Shown: positions 47,205 to 57,994 of the stretch, in pieces
How positions within the stretch are numbered: the stretch's first letter is position 1
How the letters are laid out: each line of letters begins with the position of its first letter
Assembly: GCA_009773455.1 (NCBI GenBank)
Contig: WSXU01000007.1
Coordinates: 1 to 64,000, forward strand
DNA length: 64,000 bases
Direction of reading: 5' to 3'
DNA from: Bacteroidota bacterium
Lineage (GTDB): Bacteria > Bacteroidota > Bacteroidia > Bacteroidales > Lentimicrobiaceae
Position numbers and translations under genes: made by a program
The notes under the pieces: generated by a model
The model's input: the letters and a program-made list of their open reading frames with translations, nothing else
The model's database searches: none
Told to the model about the DNA's origin: nothing

Positions 47205-47560
47205 GCCTTTTAGTCTCGTCTTTTTACCGGCAAACAAGGGGACGTGGGGAAATGGAGAATTCCTGCTAATGAGGATTTCGTCACTGAACCCTGAGACAAG
47301 GGGATAAGGGGAAATGGAGACATGGGGACCTGTTAATTCTACTTATCACCTACTCTCCTGTTCTCCCAGTCAATCTTAATACGTTTTCACTATAGAGCTT
47401 TCAGACCATGGGACATGGGGAAATGAAGAATTACTGCTAATGAGAAATCCGTCGCTGAACCTTGAGACACGGGGACCTGGGGAAATGGAGACACGGAGAA
47501 ATGATCTATTTGCTCCTTGTCTCCCGCTCTCCTTGTCTCCAAGTCCTGATTAATCATCTG
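47205..47560. repeat. Reverse-orientation copies of the ATTAGCAGGA repeat family
   Basis: TCCTGCTAATGAGGATTTCG ... CACTGAACCCTGAGACA at about 47261-47300 and TACTGCTAATGAGAAATCCG at about 47432-47475 are reverse complements of the core in 3633-3920. GGGGAAATGGAGACA purine-rich spacers match the TCTCCATTTCCCC spacers there. There is no gene between mntP and glnS. Confidence 0.85.
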
Positions 47561-47666
47561 TATATCCCTGGCTCTCCCCATAATCCATCATTCCAACATT
47601 CCATCATCGCATTCTCCCCTTTTTCCATGAATCCATCAACCTTGTCCATCAACAAATCTGAATTCG

Positions 47667-47674
47667 TATCTTTG
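47667..47674 (+). promoter_or_regulatory. Probable -7 box for glnS
   Basis: TATCTTTG matches TAnnTTTG, 25 bases before the glnS ATG. Confidence 0.5.
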
Positions 47675-47699
47675 CATGTTTTAATAAAAATGCATCCGC

Positions 47700-49376
47700 A
47701 TGAGCGAAGACATAATAACCTCTGATCTTTCAGGTGAAAGCAAATCACCGACCAATTTTATTCATGCCATCATCGAGGAGGAAATCCGCAATGGTAAGAA
47801 CGAAGGACGGGTTCATACCCGGTTCCCACCGGAGCCCAACGGCTATCTGCACATTGGCCATGCCAAGAGTATTTGTCTCAATTTCGGGACCGCCAGTAAA
47901 TACAACGGACTTGCCAACCTCAGGTTTGATGATACTAACCCTGTGAAGGAAGATACCGAGTATGTCGACAGCATCATGGAAGATGTCCGCTGGCTTGGAT
48001 TTGACTGGGACGACCGGCTTTACTATGCTTCCGACTATTTCGACCAGTTGTACGAATGGGCTGTTAAAATGATACGGGAAGGTCACGCTTATGTGGATGA
48101 CCTGAATGCAGAGCAGATCAGCGAATACCGTGGCACCGTTACCCGCCCGGGGAAGGAAAGCCCTTACCGCACCCGCACGCCTGAAGAAAACCTGGATCTG
48201 TTTACCCGGATGAAAGATGGTGAATTTCCTGATGGTTCGAGGGTTTTAAGGGCTAAAATCGATATGGCCCATCCGAACATGCTGATGCGTGATCCCATTA
48301 TGTACCGCATCCTGCATACCGACCATCACCGCACCGGTGACAAATGGTGTATTTATCCGATGTATGATTATGCACATGGTCAGAGCGACTATCTGGAAGG
48401 TATTACCCACAGCATCTGTACGCTGGAATTTGAAGTACACCGGCCATTGTACGAATGGTACCTTGAGCAGGTTGCTGAGGGTAGCTACCGCCCGCGTCAG
48501 ATTGAATTCGCCAGGTTAAACCTGACCTATACGGTGATGAGCAAGCGGAAACTGTTGCAGCTTGTGAACGAAAAAGTGGTAAACGGATGGGATGATCCCC
48601 GTATGCCAACCATCTGCGGACTGCGTCGCCGGGGGTATACACCCGAATCGCTGAGGGCCTTTGCGGATGTTATCGGCATTGCCAAGCGTGATCAGGTGAT
48701 TGATGTTGCCCTGCTGGAATTCTGTGTCAGGGAAGACCTTAATAAACGATCAAACCGGGTGATGACGGTGCTGAACCCGGTGAAACTGGTCATTGATAAT
48801 TTCCCGGAAGGAGAAGTGATTGAACTGGAAGCCATCAATAATCCGGAAGATCCGGAAGCAGGTTCCCGATTGATCCGGTTCACCAAAGAATTGTATATTG
48901 AACGGGAGGATTTTATGGAGAATCCTACCGGCAAATTCTTCCGGCTAAAACCCGGCGGTGAAGTCAGGCTGAAGTACGGATTTATCATCAAATGCGAGGA
49001 AATTGTAAAGGATTCAGAGGGCAATATTACCGAAATCCATTGCACTTACCAGGAAGATACCCGTAGTGGTATGGTCAACAGCAACAAGAAAGTCAAAGGC
49101 ACACTTCACTGGGTTTCGGCAGAGCACGCCATCCCGGTTGAAGTCCGTCTTTATGACCGTCTTTTTGCAACAGAAACACCTGAAAACGTAGAAGAAGGCA
49201 AGGATTTCAAAGACAATCTGAATCCGGATTCACTCAAAACCATCACGGCCATGGCTGAACCTTCTGTTTTAAAACTCGTTGTAGGCGACAGGGTTCAGTT
49301 TGAGCGGCTGGGTTATTTCTGTGTTGATCCGGACTCCACATCATCAAAAATAGTGTTAACCGCACTGTTGCACTGA
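47700..49376 (+). CDS. glnS: Glutamine--tRNA ligase
   Basis: A 558-residue class Ib synthetase charging tRNA-Gln. It has [13 protein letters not shown] with HIGH at 51-54, and MSKRK at 280-284 in the second ATP-binding signature. The glutamine-type GlnRS DNA/anticodon barrel follows, with [20 protein letters not shown] near the C-terminus. GlnRS implies direct charging of tRNA-Gln, while the GluRS at 53961 serves tRNA-Glu. A tRNA-Gln gene lies 98 bases after the stop codon on the same strand, which is a neat functional pairing. Confidence 0.97.
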   Translation: MSEDIITSDLSGESKSPTNFIHAIIEEEIRNGKNEGRVHTRFPPEPNGYLHIGHAKSICLNFGTASKYNGLANLRFDDTNPVKEDTEYVDSIMEDVRWLGFDWDDRLYYASDYFDQLYEWAVKMIREGHAYVDDLNAEQISEYRGTVTRPGKESPYRTRTPEENLDLFTRMKDGEFPDGSRVLRAKIDMAHPNMLMRDPIMYRILHTDHHRTGDKWCIYPMYDYAHGQSDYLEGITHSICTLEFEVHRPLYEWYLEQVAEGSYRPRQIEFARLNLTYTVMSKRKLLQLVNEKVVNGWDDPRMPTICGLRRRGYTPESLRAFADVIGIAKRDQVIDVALLEFCVREDLNKRSNRVMTVLNPVKLVIDNFPEGEVIELEAINNPEDPEAGSRLIRFTKELYIEREDFMENPTGKFFRLKPGGEVRLKYGFIIKCEEIVKDSEGNITEIHCTYQEDTRSGMVNSNKKVKGTLHWVSAEHAIPVEVRLYDRLFATETPENVEEGKDFKDNLNPDSLKTITAMAEPSVLKLVVGDRVQFERLGYFCVDPDSTSSKIVLTALLH

Positions 49377-49474
49377 AAGATAACTGGACAAAATCAAATC
49401 AGGCATAAAAATTCTTTGATTTTCTGTTCGGATTTTTAAAAAAATGTATACTTTTGCAACGTTATACCAATTAT

Positions 49475-49547
49475 TGTCTGATGGTGTAATAGGCAACACG
49501 TCTGATTCTGGATCAGAAGAGTCTAGGTTCGAGCCCTAGTCGGACAA
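49475..49547 (+). tRNA. tRNA-Gln (anticodon CTG)
   Basis: A 73-nt cloverleaf with acceptor stem TGTCTGA/TCGGACA, discriminator A, anticodon stem TCTGA/TCAGA around loop TTCTGGA giving CTG, and T-arm AGGTTCGAGCCCT. A possible -7 box TACTTTTG is at 49449-49456. A hairpin terminator follows. Confidence 0.95.
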
Positions 49548-49552
49548 CAGAA

Positions 49553-49594
49553 AAAACAGCAGTTACGAAGAAATTTGTACCTGCTGTTTTCATT
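49553..49594 (+). terminator. Intrinsic terminator of tRNA-Gln
   Basis: AAAACAGCAG (49553-49562) pairs with CTGCTGTTTT (49581-49590), followed by more Ts. An A-run on the other side means it could also act for the convergent LruC gene. Confidence 0.8.
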
Positions 49595-49727
49595 TTATCT
49601 TCCGCCCGATGTTCATCTGCAGACTTCCTGAACATTCAAGAACAGTGTTTTTTTTACACTATTTGCTGACAGATAACCGTTGAAAAATACGGGATACCAT
49701 CGCAGGGCGACATAGTTTATTGATGCC

Positions 49728-51209
49728 TTAATATATCTTTGAGCCTTCCCGGTAACCTGGATTATTAAGAAACCAATCAGAATAATTACTTCCGGAACTT
49801 GCAGCCCACTCATTAAAATACAGGTAAGCCTCATCAACTGAATTCTTTTCTGAAGGATAGTCAAATCCTTGTAAAACATGAAGTCCCCAGGGAAGATTAT
49901 TGGATGTTTTATAGTACTTGCCCTGGGCCGGGGTAGAATCGTCGTCCTGCGTCCCAAATAGAGAAATATCGGCAAGATTTGTCGGAAGCCCATCGGCCAG
50001 GTGTATTTCGCGGCTACGCTGCTGGGTTGAAAAAATGTAATAATTGAAAATATCCGGAGCTACCTGGTTGATGTGAATCGTACCTCCGGGAGCTGCTGTG
50101 CCGTTACTGATAAAGGTAATGGTGGTTGTCAGGGTCTGGTAATCAACAAATGGAGCATCCGGACTGGTATTGACTCCAATTCCTGATCCTGGCTTAGGCA
50201 TTACACTAAAAAAATTGTCAAAAACAATCACATTGGCATAATCCTGACCATTTTCAAGACCATTTTCGCTGAATGAGAAATTTGAAATGTTGCTGATGTT
50301 GTTACCATTGACAGATATTATTTTGTTGCTCTCAATGCCATCAAGCTGGAAAGCAAAACCATTCGCCAGACCGGCCCCGGAAGCTTTAAGTTTAAACAGG
50401 CCGGTTATTTCCACCACATTGTTACTTGCATTGGTCACTGTGGTAATGCGGTAATCAACCACAACATCATTAAAGTCAAAGTCACCCCTGCTCGGCCACT
50501 GGTCTTCAAAAGCAAGTGATCCGAAACTATTGGCCGATGGGAATACACTGTTGTATGCCCTGTAGAAATCCTGGGGATAAGCGTCATCTGCGTCCGCAAC
50601 GCCGTCTCCATCGGAATCTTCAATATTTGCCATAGGAAGGCAACCAGCCGAGGGGTCTGAATTGTATGTACCCGGAATAAGAATATCATCTGCAAAAGCT
50701 CTGCTGTTACCACCCTGGCCAATAAAACTGATCAGAATTTTGTAGGATTCCTGTGAATTGACCAATTCGGGAGGCAGGGCAATGGTGATGTCCTGAACCA
50801 GGGTATTGTATGGTGTCGGAAAGGTATAAGTGGAAAACGTTGTTTTCTCACCTTCCAGATTGGGATTGGGGGCTGAAGGATCATAGGGTATATAACCCAG
50901 CACAATTCCTCTGCTTGTCCCGGTTGTATTCTCAAGCCTGGCCTTCATGGTGATATTGCCTTCGCCCGGAAGGATCCAGGGGGTTTTAATCCAACAGGCA
51001 GATGTGGAGGGGTTTGTAAGTTGATTGGTTCGGCCACTCCAGTTTCCACTTATGCGTAATGCAAGGTTTGAATAGGAAACACTGCCAAATGCCCAGCAAT
51101 TACCCTGTTCAATGGCCCTGTTCCCGGATTCAAAATTCAACGACAACTGCGCCATTGATGGCACCGCAAGAATTTGAAAAACAATAAGGAATAGATATAC
51201 TTTTTTCAT
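49728..51209 (-). CDS. LruC domain-containing exported protein
   Basis: A 493-residue protein with a signal peptide (about 1-20, ending PSMAQ). The N-terminal half is a beta-sandwich with a calcium-type DSDGDGVADADDAYPQD loop. It leads into the LruC domain (about 210-400), recognised by SLAFEDQWPSRGDFDFNDVVVDYRI, with the conserved acidic stretch, and by GFAFQLDGI. A C-terminal region has ALYFNEWAASS-like helices. LruC was named from Leptospira; Bacteroidota homologs are cell-surface proteins of uncertain function. A small lipoprotein gene is 23 bases upstream on the same strand, so the pair is probably an operon. Confidence 0.85.
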   Translation of the reverse strand: MKKVYLFLIVFQILAVPSMAQLSLNFESGNRAIEQGNCWAFGSVSYSNLALRISGNWSGRTNQLTNPSTSACWIKTPWILPGEGNITMKARLENTTGTSRGIVLGYIPYDPSAPNPNLEGEKTTFSTYTFPTPYNTLVQDITIALPPELVNSQESYKILISFIGQGGNSRAFADDILIPGTYNSDPSAGCLPMANIEDSDGDGVADADDAYPQDFYRAYNSVFPSANSFGSLAFEDQWPSRGDFDFNDVVVDYRITTVTNASNNVVEITGLFKLKASGAGLANGFAFQLDGIESNKIISVNGNNISNISNFSFSENGLENGQDYANVIVFDNFFSVMPKPGSGIGVNTSPDAPFVDYQTLTTTITFISNGTAAPGGTIHINQVAPDIFNYYIFSTQQRSREIHLADGLPTNLADISLFGTQDDDSTPAQGKYYKTSNNLPWGLHVLQGFDYPSEKNSVDEAYLYFNEWAASSGSNYSDWFLNNPGYREGSKIY

Positions 51210-51232
51210 GATTTTAGTTTTATCCGGCTTAA

Positions 51233-51631
51233 TTATTCTTCATTGACCTCTGGAAAAAATGAAAAGGAAACCTCGCCCTGATTCACAGTAAGAACCTCTT
51301 TTTGTGATCCGTAACTAAGAATCAAAGAACTGATGTTTACCGGAATCGTAAGGTCAACAGTAAGGTTGTCACTCATAGAATGCATACGGTTGTAAATAAC
51401 TGAGCTATCCGGAAGGCTGATCTTCAGTGTAGACCTTATAGGAACGATGGTAGGCAGACCCTGAATGATCAGTTTTACAGAAGTGCCTGTATTCCAGGAG
51501 AACGAATCACTAACATTCAATTCCTCAATAGAAGCTGGTACATCAGTGTCCTCATCCGGGAAATCCGGGTATTTTTGACAACCAGTAAAGAATAGTGCAA
51601 CGGCCAGGAGAAAGAAAAGTTTGTTTATCAT
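51233..51631 (-). CDS. Small lipoprotein upstream of the LruC gene
   Basis: A 132-residue predicted lipoprotein. MINKLFFLLAVALFFTGC gives a lipobox (FFTGC) with Cys at about 18, followed by QKYPDFPDEDTD. The rest is beta-rich with no known domain. The frame is open to 51655, but the ATG at 51631 gives the clean lipoprotein signal. It lies 23 bases upstream of the LruC gene start and is probably its operon partner. Confidence 0.75.
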   Translation of the reverse strand: MINKLFFLLAVALFFTGCQKYPDFPDEDTDVPASIEELNVSDSFSWNTGTSVKLIIQGLPTIVPIRSTLKISLPDSSVIYNRMHSMSDNLTVDLTIPVNISSLILSYGSQKEVLTVNQGEVSFSFFPEVNEE

Positions 51632-52092
51632 TGTTTCAGGTTTTAATACAATCATTTATTCTGTTGCCAAAACAATAAACTGATTCTGATTCATTGTTTA
51701 TCAATTATAAAAACCAAATTGTGTCAATATCGGTCCATAATCCGGACTTTTGACAATTTTCTGTATTTTTTGCAATAAACGAGGATTAAAACTGAAAAAT
51801 GCAATTGATTGAAAACTTGCTGATTATGCTGGTAACAACAAAGATCACAATCTCAGTTAATGTAAGGCTTCAGGAAAACCATCCTTTATTGCTCACTTTT
51901 ACTTAATGTATAAACTATGGCTCAGGTAACCCGGTAACACGGCCAAAAAAACCATGGTATACATAATCGTCACATCCATGTATCCATTCCACTTCATTTT
52001 GGTCAACACCGGACATTATATATGAGTGAGATGGTCGATGCTTTCACTTTCCTTGCTGAAAAAACACTTATTTTGCAGTAAATCCAGCGCTT
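51632..52092. other. Gene-free interval
   Basis: About 460 bases between divergent genes. AT-rich, with no repeat, RNA or strong hairpin that I can support. It should contain the promoters of both flanking genes. Confidence 0.45.
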
Positions 52093-53187
52093 ATGAAAAA
52101 TATCCTGTCGTTGTTTATCCTGCTTTCAACATTAAGTCTGAATGCTCAGCAAATGCTTACGCAGGAAAGAGCTTCTCATTTTGCAAAACTGGCTTTGAAA
52201 TGCATACAACAGGAATACCCCAACAAACCCGGTGAAGTGCTGGGAAGTGTTCTGGATGTAAAGCCTGTCCGTGAATACAGGCCTGCCTTTTATGGCTGTT
52301 TTGACTGGCATTCGTCGGTTCACGGGCACTGGATGCTGGTCAGTCTGATGAAGACATTCCCCGGATTACCTGAAGAAACAGAAATAAGGACGGCCATCGG
52401 CCGGAATATTACCCCCGAAAACATTGCTGTTGAAGTAAAATTCTTTCTCGACAGCAACAATAAGAGCTTCGAACGTACTTATGGCTGGGTTTGGCTTCTC
52501 AAACTGGCCGGTGAGCTGAATACCTGGAACGATCCTGACGCAAAGTACTGGGAATCCTGTCTGAAACCTCTTTCAGATCTGATCTGTAACTATTACATCG
52601 ATTTTCTTCCCAGGTTGCTGTATCCGATCAGGGTAGGGGAGCACACCAATACCGCTTTCGGGATGGCATTTGCCCTGGATTATGCCCGTATTGCGCAGAA
52701 TAAGCCCCTTGAAGAGGCTTTGGTGTCGCGGGCGAGGGATTTTTTCTTCAACGACAAAAATTGCCCTGAATCGTGGGAACCGGGCGGGTATGACTTTCTT
52801 TCTCCCTGTCTGACTGAAGCAGACCTGATGGCCAGGGTTCTTCCTGCTGAAGACTTTGTGAAGTGGATCAATGCGTTTCTTCCGGGAATAAATTCCGGCG
52901 GGTTGAAAATCATGAATGAAACAGCCCGGGTGAGCGACCGCAGCGATGGCAAGCTGGTGCATCTTGACGGATTAAACTTCTCAAGGGCATGGTGCCTGAA
53001 ACGTCTTGCTGCCATTGACGGGATGAACCATGATGCATTATCAGGGGCAGCCCGCCGGCACATCGAGGCAGCCCTTCCGAATGTGGCCGATGGCGATTAT
53101 GCAGGAGAACACTGGCTGGCTACCTTTGCAGTGGTCGCATTGTCTGAAAGCCAGGCCAATCCTACACCTCTACCGCAGAAGCAGTAA
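52093..53187 (+). CDS. DUF2891 domain exported protein
   Basis: A 364-residue protein with a signal peptide (about 1-19, ending LNAQ). The rest is all-helical and fits DUF2891: RPAFYGCFDWHSSVHGHWMLVSLMKTFP near the start, FERTYGWVWLLKLAGEL, VGEHTNTAFGMAFALDYAR, and W-rich LSPCLTEADLMARVLPAEDFVKWI, then HLDGLNFSRAWCLKRLA and GEHWLATFA at the C-terminus. The CDWHS-type motif and alpha/alpha toroid outline are like glycoside hydrolases or lyases, but no activity is assigned. It is convergent with the proX gene, only 39 bases away. Confidence 0.85.
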   Translation: MKNILSLFILLSTLSLNAQQMLTQERASHFAKLALKCIQQEYPNKPGEVLGSVLDVKPVREYRPAFYGCFDWHSSVHGHWMLVSLMKTFPGLPEETEIRTAIGRNITPENIAVEVKFFLDSNNKSFERTYGWVWLLKLAGELNTWNDPDAKYWESCLKPLSDLICNYYIDFLPRLLYPIRVGEHTNTAFGMAFALDYARIAQNKPLEEALVSRARDFFFNDKNCPESWEPGGYDFLSPCLTEADLMARVLPAEDFVKWINAFLPGINSGGLKIMNETARVSDRSDGKLVHLDGLNFSRAWCLKRLAAIDGMNHDALSGAARRHIEAALPNVADGDYAGEHWLATFAVVALSESQANPTPLPQKQ

Positions 53188-53226
53188 GAAATATTAAGCA
53201 GAAGGATTCTGAAGTATTCCTGTGCT

Positions 53227-53727
53227 TTAAAGATCGTACAATGTCAGGAATTCATAGCCATTTCCCATTGCATCCAGAAATTTGATAAAATCAGGGAAGC
53301 TTATAACAAGGGAAGCCGTGTTATCATTGGGATGAAAACTGATTTTGGGGAGATTCTTCAGGTTTTCATCCAGAAAGAGATGTACATGCTGTTCCTTATC
53401 ATGAATCAGTCCGAAAGGAGCAACGGAACCCGGTTTCAGCCCAAGGTATTTATCCATCCGCTGTTCTGAGGCAAAGGAAAGCTTACCTTGCCTGAGCCGT
53501 TTCTCCAGGTCGTGAATGCTCAGGGTCTGCCGGTGGTCAAAGATTACAAGGTAGTGTTGATTGCCTTTGTGATTTCTGAAAAACAGGTTCTTGCAATGGG
53601 TGGTTCCGGAAATATCCTTCCAGTATTGAACAGCTATGTCAATGGTTGGTGCGGGCGGATGTTCATGGTATTCAAAGGGAATTCCAAGTTCCTCCAGTTT
53701 TCGGTATAGCAGGGGATCGCCGTTCAT
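53227..53727 (-). CDS. proX: Prolyl-tRNA editing protein (ProX/YbaK-type deacylase)
   Basis: A 166-residue freestanding trans-editing domain of the YbaK/ProX family. These hydrolyse mischarged tRNA, usually Ala-tRNA-Pro or Cys-tRNA-Pro. Conserved elements include EYHEHPPAPTIDIAVQYW, GTTHCKNLFFRNHKG with the catalytic-type Lys, YLVIFDHRQTLSIHDLEKRL, FASEQRMDKYLGLKPGSVAPFGLIHD, and FHPNDNTASLVIS. The exact substrate subclass (ProXp-ala or other) is not decidable by eye. It neighbours gltX but is not co-oriented in an obvious operon; the gap is 233 bases. Confidence 0.85.
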   Translation of the reverse strand: MNGDPLLYRKLEELGIPFEYHEHPPAPTIDIAVQYWKDISGTTHCKNLFFRNHKGNQHYLVIFDHRQTLSIHDLEKRLRQGKLSFASEQRMDKYLGLKPGSVAPFGLIHDKEQHVHLFLDENLKNLPKISFHPNDNTASLVISFPDFIKFLDAMGNGYEFLTLYDL

Positions 53728-53960
53728 CGGTAGAAGCTAAAAGTAAAAAGTTCAAAGCCTGCCTGCTTGCCTTCGGCGGGTATATCGGCAGACAGGTAAA
53801 AAGTTAAAAACCGCCGGATTGCAAATTCACTATTAACTGACTGATTGGTATTTACGATGAAACAGGATAAGTTGCCTTTTTGGTGTTTCAAAACCCAGAG
53901 TTATTCGTCAATAAAAGTCCGGGTTTTTACTTTGCAGGCTGTGAATATGTTCATACAAAA
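53728..53960. repeat. Spacer with REP-like palindrome
   Basis: GCCTGCCTGCTTGCCTTCGGCGGG ... GGCAGACAGG at about 53758-53796 forms imperfect inverted repeats, like those at 3560 and 30480. Otherwise I see nothing. Confidence 0.5.
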
Positions 53961-55481
53961 CTAATTTCCCACATTTGCAATGGCTTTATCAATCCTGGTC
54001 AGCGTTTCATTTTTGCCGAGCACGGATATAATGGCTGAAACCCCGGGGCCGAAACTTCCACCCACCAGCGCCAGGCGAAGGGTATTCATGATTTGCCCCA
54101 TACCCAGGCCATTATCGTGAATGTAACCTTTGATAACCGAATCAATATTATCAACGGTAAAATCATCTGTATTGGTCAGTATTTCAGACAGTTTCTGAAG
54201 CAGGGCAGGGGTTTCGGGTTTCCAGAATTTCTGTACCACCTTTTCGTCCCAGGAATCGGGGGCTACAAAGAAATAATGCGATTGATCCCATAAATCGGGA
54301 ATCAGTACTGCCCTGTCTTTAATCATGGCTGAAACGCTGAGCAGAAACTCATGGGCAACTTCTATCCCCTTCTCTTTCAGAATGTTCCCCAGAAGAATTG
54401 AAACTTCTTTATCCGGCAGACCCGACATGTAATGGTGGTTAAACCACCTGGCTTTTTCCGGATCGAATTTAGACCCGGATTTACCTACCCTTTCAATGGA
54501 AAATGCTCCGATCAGTTCATCAATGCTGAAGACCTCCTGTTCGGTGCCGGGATTCCAGCCCAGTAAAGCCAGCATATTGATGAATGCGTGGGGCAGGTAT
54601 CCCGATTCACGGTAACCTGAGGAAATTTCCCCGCTGAAGGGATCGGTCCATTTGAGTGGAAACACTGGAAATCCAAGTCTGTCGCCATCCCGCTTACTCA
54701 GCTTTCCGTTACCATCGGGTTTCAGTAGCAGGGGAAGGTGAGCAAAAAGCGGTGGTTGCCAACCGAGATACCGATACAGCAAGACGTGAAGGGGTGCCGA
54801 AGGCAGCCATTCTTCCCCCCTGATCACATGAGTAATTTCCATCAGATGATCATCTACAATGTTGGCCAGATGATAGGTCGGCATTCCATCTGACTTGAAC
54901 AACACTTTATCATCCAGTCGTGAGGAGTGCACATTCACTTCTCCGCGGATCAGATCATTGACCAGTATTTCCTCGTTTTCAGGAATCAGAATCCTGATCA
55001 CATAAGGGCTCCAGGAATTCAGTTTAGCCTTCGTTTCATCGGCGCTTAATGTGAGGGAATTGACCATTTCGCTGCGGGTAAAAGCATCGTACTGGGGTGT
55101 AGCTACCCCTTTCGCTTTCAGGCGTTCACGCATCTGATCCAGTTCTTCCGGAGTATCAAATGCATAATAGGCATGTCCGTTATTAATAAGCTCTGCTGCA
55201 TAAGCTTTATACAATTCCTTCCGCTCACTCTGGCGATAAGGTGCATGGGGACCGCCAATGCCAACACCTTCATCATAATCAATGCCGCACCACTTCAATG
55301 ATTCAATTATGTATTCCTCTGCCCCGGGTACATAACGGGTCTGATCGGTGTCTTCAATTCTTAATAAAAACTTACCATTGTGTTTCCTGGCAAACAAGTA
55401 GTTATACAAGGCTGTCCTTACGCCACCTATATGCAGTGGTCCTGTCGGGCTGGGAGCAAATCGTACGCGGATTTCTTTCAT
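53961..55481 (-). CDS. gltX: Glutamate--tRNA ligase
   Basis: A 506-residue class Ib synthetase charging tRNA-Glu. The start [20 protein letters not shown] places the HIGH-type HIGG at 17-20. The second signature is [15 protein letters not shown] near residue 258. [10 protein letters not shown]-like block in the middle and the helical C-terminal anticodon-binding domain fit the family. The open frame extends upstream to 55586, but those residues do not resemble GluRS, and a -7 box lies just before the ATG at 55481. Together with glnS, the organism has separate enzymes for Glu and Gln. Confidence 0.97.
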   Translation of the reverse strand: MKEIRVRFAPSPTGPLHIGGVRTALYNYLFARKHNGKFLLRIEDTDQTRYVPGAEEYIIESLKWCGIDYDEGVGIGGPHAPYRQSERKELYKAYAAELINNGHAYYAFDTPEELDQMRERLKAKGVATPQYDAFTRSEMVNSLTLSADETKAKLNSWSPYVIRILIPENEEILVNDLIRGEVNVHSSRLDDKVLFKSDGMPTYHLANIVDDHLMEITHVIRGEEWLPSAPLHVLLYRYLGWQPPLFAHLPLLLKPDGNGKLSKRDGDRLGFPVFPLKWTDPFSGEISSGYRESGYLPHAFINMLALLGWNPGTEQEVFSIDELIGAFSIERVGKSGSKFDPEKARWFNHHYMSGLPDKEVSILLGNILKEKGIEVAHEFLLSVSAMIKDRAVLIPDLWDQSHYFFVAPDSWDEKVVQKFWKPETPALLQKLSEILTNTDDFTVDNIDSVIKGYIHDNGLGMGQIMNTLRLALVGGSFGPGVSAIISVLGKNETLTRIDKAIANVGN

Positions 55482-55501
55482 AATGCATTTCTTAAGCGGT
55501 G

Positions 55502-55509
55502 CAAAGATA
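55502..55509 (-). promoter_or_regulatory. Probable -7 box for gltX
   Basis: On the minus strand this reads TATCTTTG, matching TAnnTTTG, 20 bases before the gltX ATG. Confidence 0.5.
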
Positions 55510-55668
55510 GTAAAAGTGACTTCGGCGGTTTTAAGTAATTGGCTGCACCGGCCAGGCAGGATGTTCCTTTTTGAATTTATTAACATTCTGCTGAACCAAA
55601 TTGATGTAACTTTGTAATAATTGCAGCGTTAGATTAATATACTGATATTTGTCTGCAAATTCCAGTTT

Positions 55669-57846
55669 ATGGCTAAAAAGCCCACCATCCGGGTTCGTAT
55701 TCCGAAGTATCGCATAGGAAGGATTTTTCTTTTTCCCGTGCTGCTTTACTTTATGCTTGTTTTTCCTGTTCTTGCCTTCATGATCCTGAAAAGCTTTCCT
55801 GAGCTTAAGGACAAAAGCGGATATAAAGCCGTAATAAGTATAGATTCAACCAGGCTGATAACCTTTTCTGACAGCACCACAAACCCCGTTGATCATTTTA
55901 ATAATGGATTGGACGTCGGAAAGAAATTTGCTGATATTCAACGGGATAGTATAAAAGCAATTGTAGACAGTTTAACAAATGATATAGAATCAGCGAAGGC
56001 AGATTCAACCGAAGATGTAAACATTAGCTTTCCTGCAAGTTCTTCCAAAAAAGGAAGTTCTAACGCATTCTCTGATTCAATAACTGCTTTATTCCGGTTT
56101 GTGATTATTTTCAGTACCATCCTTGGTTTTGCAGTTAATATTCCCTTCAAACGTTATTTCCGGAGGAAAAGGCTCGGGAAAACCGTATCACCAAGACTTT
56201 ACCGTTACTGCCGGAAGTTTCTGCTTTTCACCCCATTGATCAACAGCGGGATTGTTCTCCTTGCTTTTACCGTTGTGCATGGAATCATGATCTACCAGAT
56301 CCGCACCCCGGAAGCTTTCACAGATGAAATCGGCCGGAGGATGTTTTCGAATTACCTTTTTATTTCATTGGTAGCCTCACTTCTCACAGTACTGTTTATC
56401 TATTTCTGGCAAAAACACCGTGTACACATCCGTTATATTGAACATATTTTCACGCGTGATGAACTTCAGAAAAGGATTTTCGGTAAAAACACCGGCAAAA
56501 TAAGAAACAGGCTCTACATTGCCAGTGCAATGACTACATTGCTTCCGCTCACTATTGTTCTGCTATACCTTATTCTAAGCCTCACACCCATCCGGGATAT
56601 GGGGGATGTCAGCCCCGAAGAGATGAGGATCATGCTTGGACGTCTATCGGATGTGATGGGGCCAGATGTTGATTTTACCAAAGAATCCGGATTTTCGAAT
56701 CTATACTATATCAGTGCTTTTGATAATACCCTGATGTTTGGGGGGATTTTCAGCGGAATTCTTGTTTCCTTTATTTACATTCTCTTTTTTGTGAACTGGT
56801 CTACTGCCGATATCGTGCGTCCGGTCAATGAACTGGTTGAAAGCATGCGCAAAACAGGGGAGGGTATGCTCGATAATTATACCATCGTCAGAACAAATGA
56901 TGAGATCGGGGTGATGTCTGAAGGATACAATATGATGACCTCACGCCTGAGGGAATATATCTTCCGGATATCACAGATGAATGAAGCTTACAGCCGGTTT
57001 GTGCCCAATCAGTTCCTTGAATTTCTGGGCAAAGATGATTTTGTTGACATTCAGCTGGGTGATCAGGTTCAGAAGGAGATGACCGTGATGTTCTCTGACA
57101 TACGAGGGTTCACCGAACTTTCGGAAGATATGACGCCTAAGGAGAACTTTGATTTTATCAATCACTACCTGGGTTACATGGAACCGGTCATCAGGAAGAA
57201 CAATGGCTTCATCGATAAATTTATCGGTGATTCTATTATGGCTCTTTTCCATGAAAAGGTCGATGATGCCATTGATGCTGCCATTGAAATGCGCTATAAG
57301 CTGAATCAGTTTAACCTTGACCGCATCGATCAGGGAAAACCGACCATTGATTCGGGTATAGGTATTCATACCGGAAATCTCATGCTTGGTGTAGTAGGGG
57401 GGGAGGGAAGAATGGACGGAACTGTAATTTCTGATGCGGTCAACCTTGCATCCAGGCTTGAGGGTCTTTCAAAAATTTACCGCACTCCGATCATCATCAG
57501 CGAAGACACCCTGATCAAACTTGAAAATCCCGCAAAGTTCAACTTCCGCTTCCTCGATATCGCCCGCGTAAAGGGAAAAAAAGAAGCCGTGTATGTGTTT
57601 GAAGTACTGGACGGTGAACCTGAAGAGATAAAAATGCTCAAAATAGAGACTAAGTCGCTGTTTGGCAATGGAATAGATCATTATAAAAACAAACGTTTCG
57701 AGGAAGCACTAAAAGTGTTCAGTGATATCGTCAGGATAAATCAGCTTGATTCTGTTGCTGCGTTCTATGTGAACCGTTGTAAGAACAATATTCAGAGAGG
57801 AATTCCGGATGACTGGAACGGAATTGAGGTTTTTGATGCCAAATAG
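55669..57846 (+). CDS. Membrane-bound class III nucleotidyl (adenylate) cyclase
   Basis: A 725-residue protein with about six hydrophobic segments in the first 390 residues (near 15-36, 142-158, 184-210, 226-245, 283-305, 362-385). A HAMP-like linker follows (DIVRPVNELVESMRKTGEGML ... TNDEIGVMSEGYNMM). The class III cyclase domain starts near 470: MFSDIRGFTELSE with a metal Asp, GFIDKFIGDSIMALF with the second metal Asp and a substrate-type Lys, and TVISDAVNLASRLE. The Lys/Thr pair resembles CyaC-type adenylate cyclases, so cAMP is the likelier product. A short helical, TPR-like tail ends the protein. Convergence with DUF4175 genes is common, but I draw no link here. Confidence 0.88.
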   Translation: MAKKPTIRVRIPKYRIGRIFLFPVLLYFMLVFPVLAFMILKSFPELKDKSGYKAVISIDSTRLITFSDSTTNPVDHFNNGLDVGKKFADIQRDSIKAIVDSLTNDIESAKADSTEDVNISFPASSSKKGSSNAFSDSITALFRFVIIFSTILGFAVNIPFKRYFRRKRLGKTVSPRLYRYCRKFLLFTPLINSGIVLLAFTVVHGIMIYQIRTPEAFTDEIGRRMFSNYLFISLVASLLTVLFIYFWQKHRVHIRYIEHIFTRDELQKRIFGKNTGKIRNRLYIASAMTTLLPLTIVLLYLILSLTPIRDMGDVSPEEMRIMLGRLSDVMGPDVDFTKESGFSNLYYISAFDNTLMFGGIFSGILVSFIYILFFVNWSTADIVRPVNELVESMRKTGEGMLDNYTIVRTNDEIGVMSEGYNMMTSRLREYIFRISQMNEAYSRFVPNQFLEFLGKDDFVDIQLGDQVQKEMTVMFSDIRGFTELSEDMTPKENFDFINHYLGYMEPVIRKNNGFIDKFIGDSIMALFHEKVDDAIDAAIEMRYKLNQFNLDRIDQGKPTIDSGIGIHTGNLMLGVVGGEGRMDGTVISDAVNLASRLEGLSKIYRTPIIISEDTLIKLENPAKFNFRFLDIARVKGKKEAVYVFEVLDGEPEEIKMLKIETKSLFGNGIDHYKNKRFEEALKVFSDIVRINQLDSVAAFYVNRCKNNIQRGIPDDWNGIEVFDAK

Positions 57847-57994
57847 GCGATCGGAAGAACCCGTTTGTTTTGTTCATTTTGAACCGGAGTTCCGGTATTG
57901 ATTAAGCAAAGAAAACTTTGCATTCTATTTTTCGTTTAAATGATTGATCCGGAAGAAACCCATCCGGAAATGTTTTAAGTTTCAGTGAAAGGAA

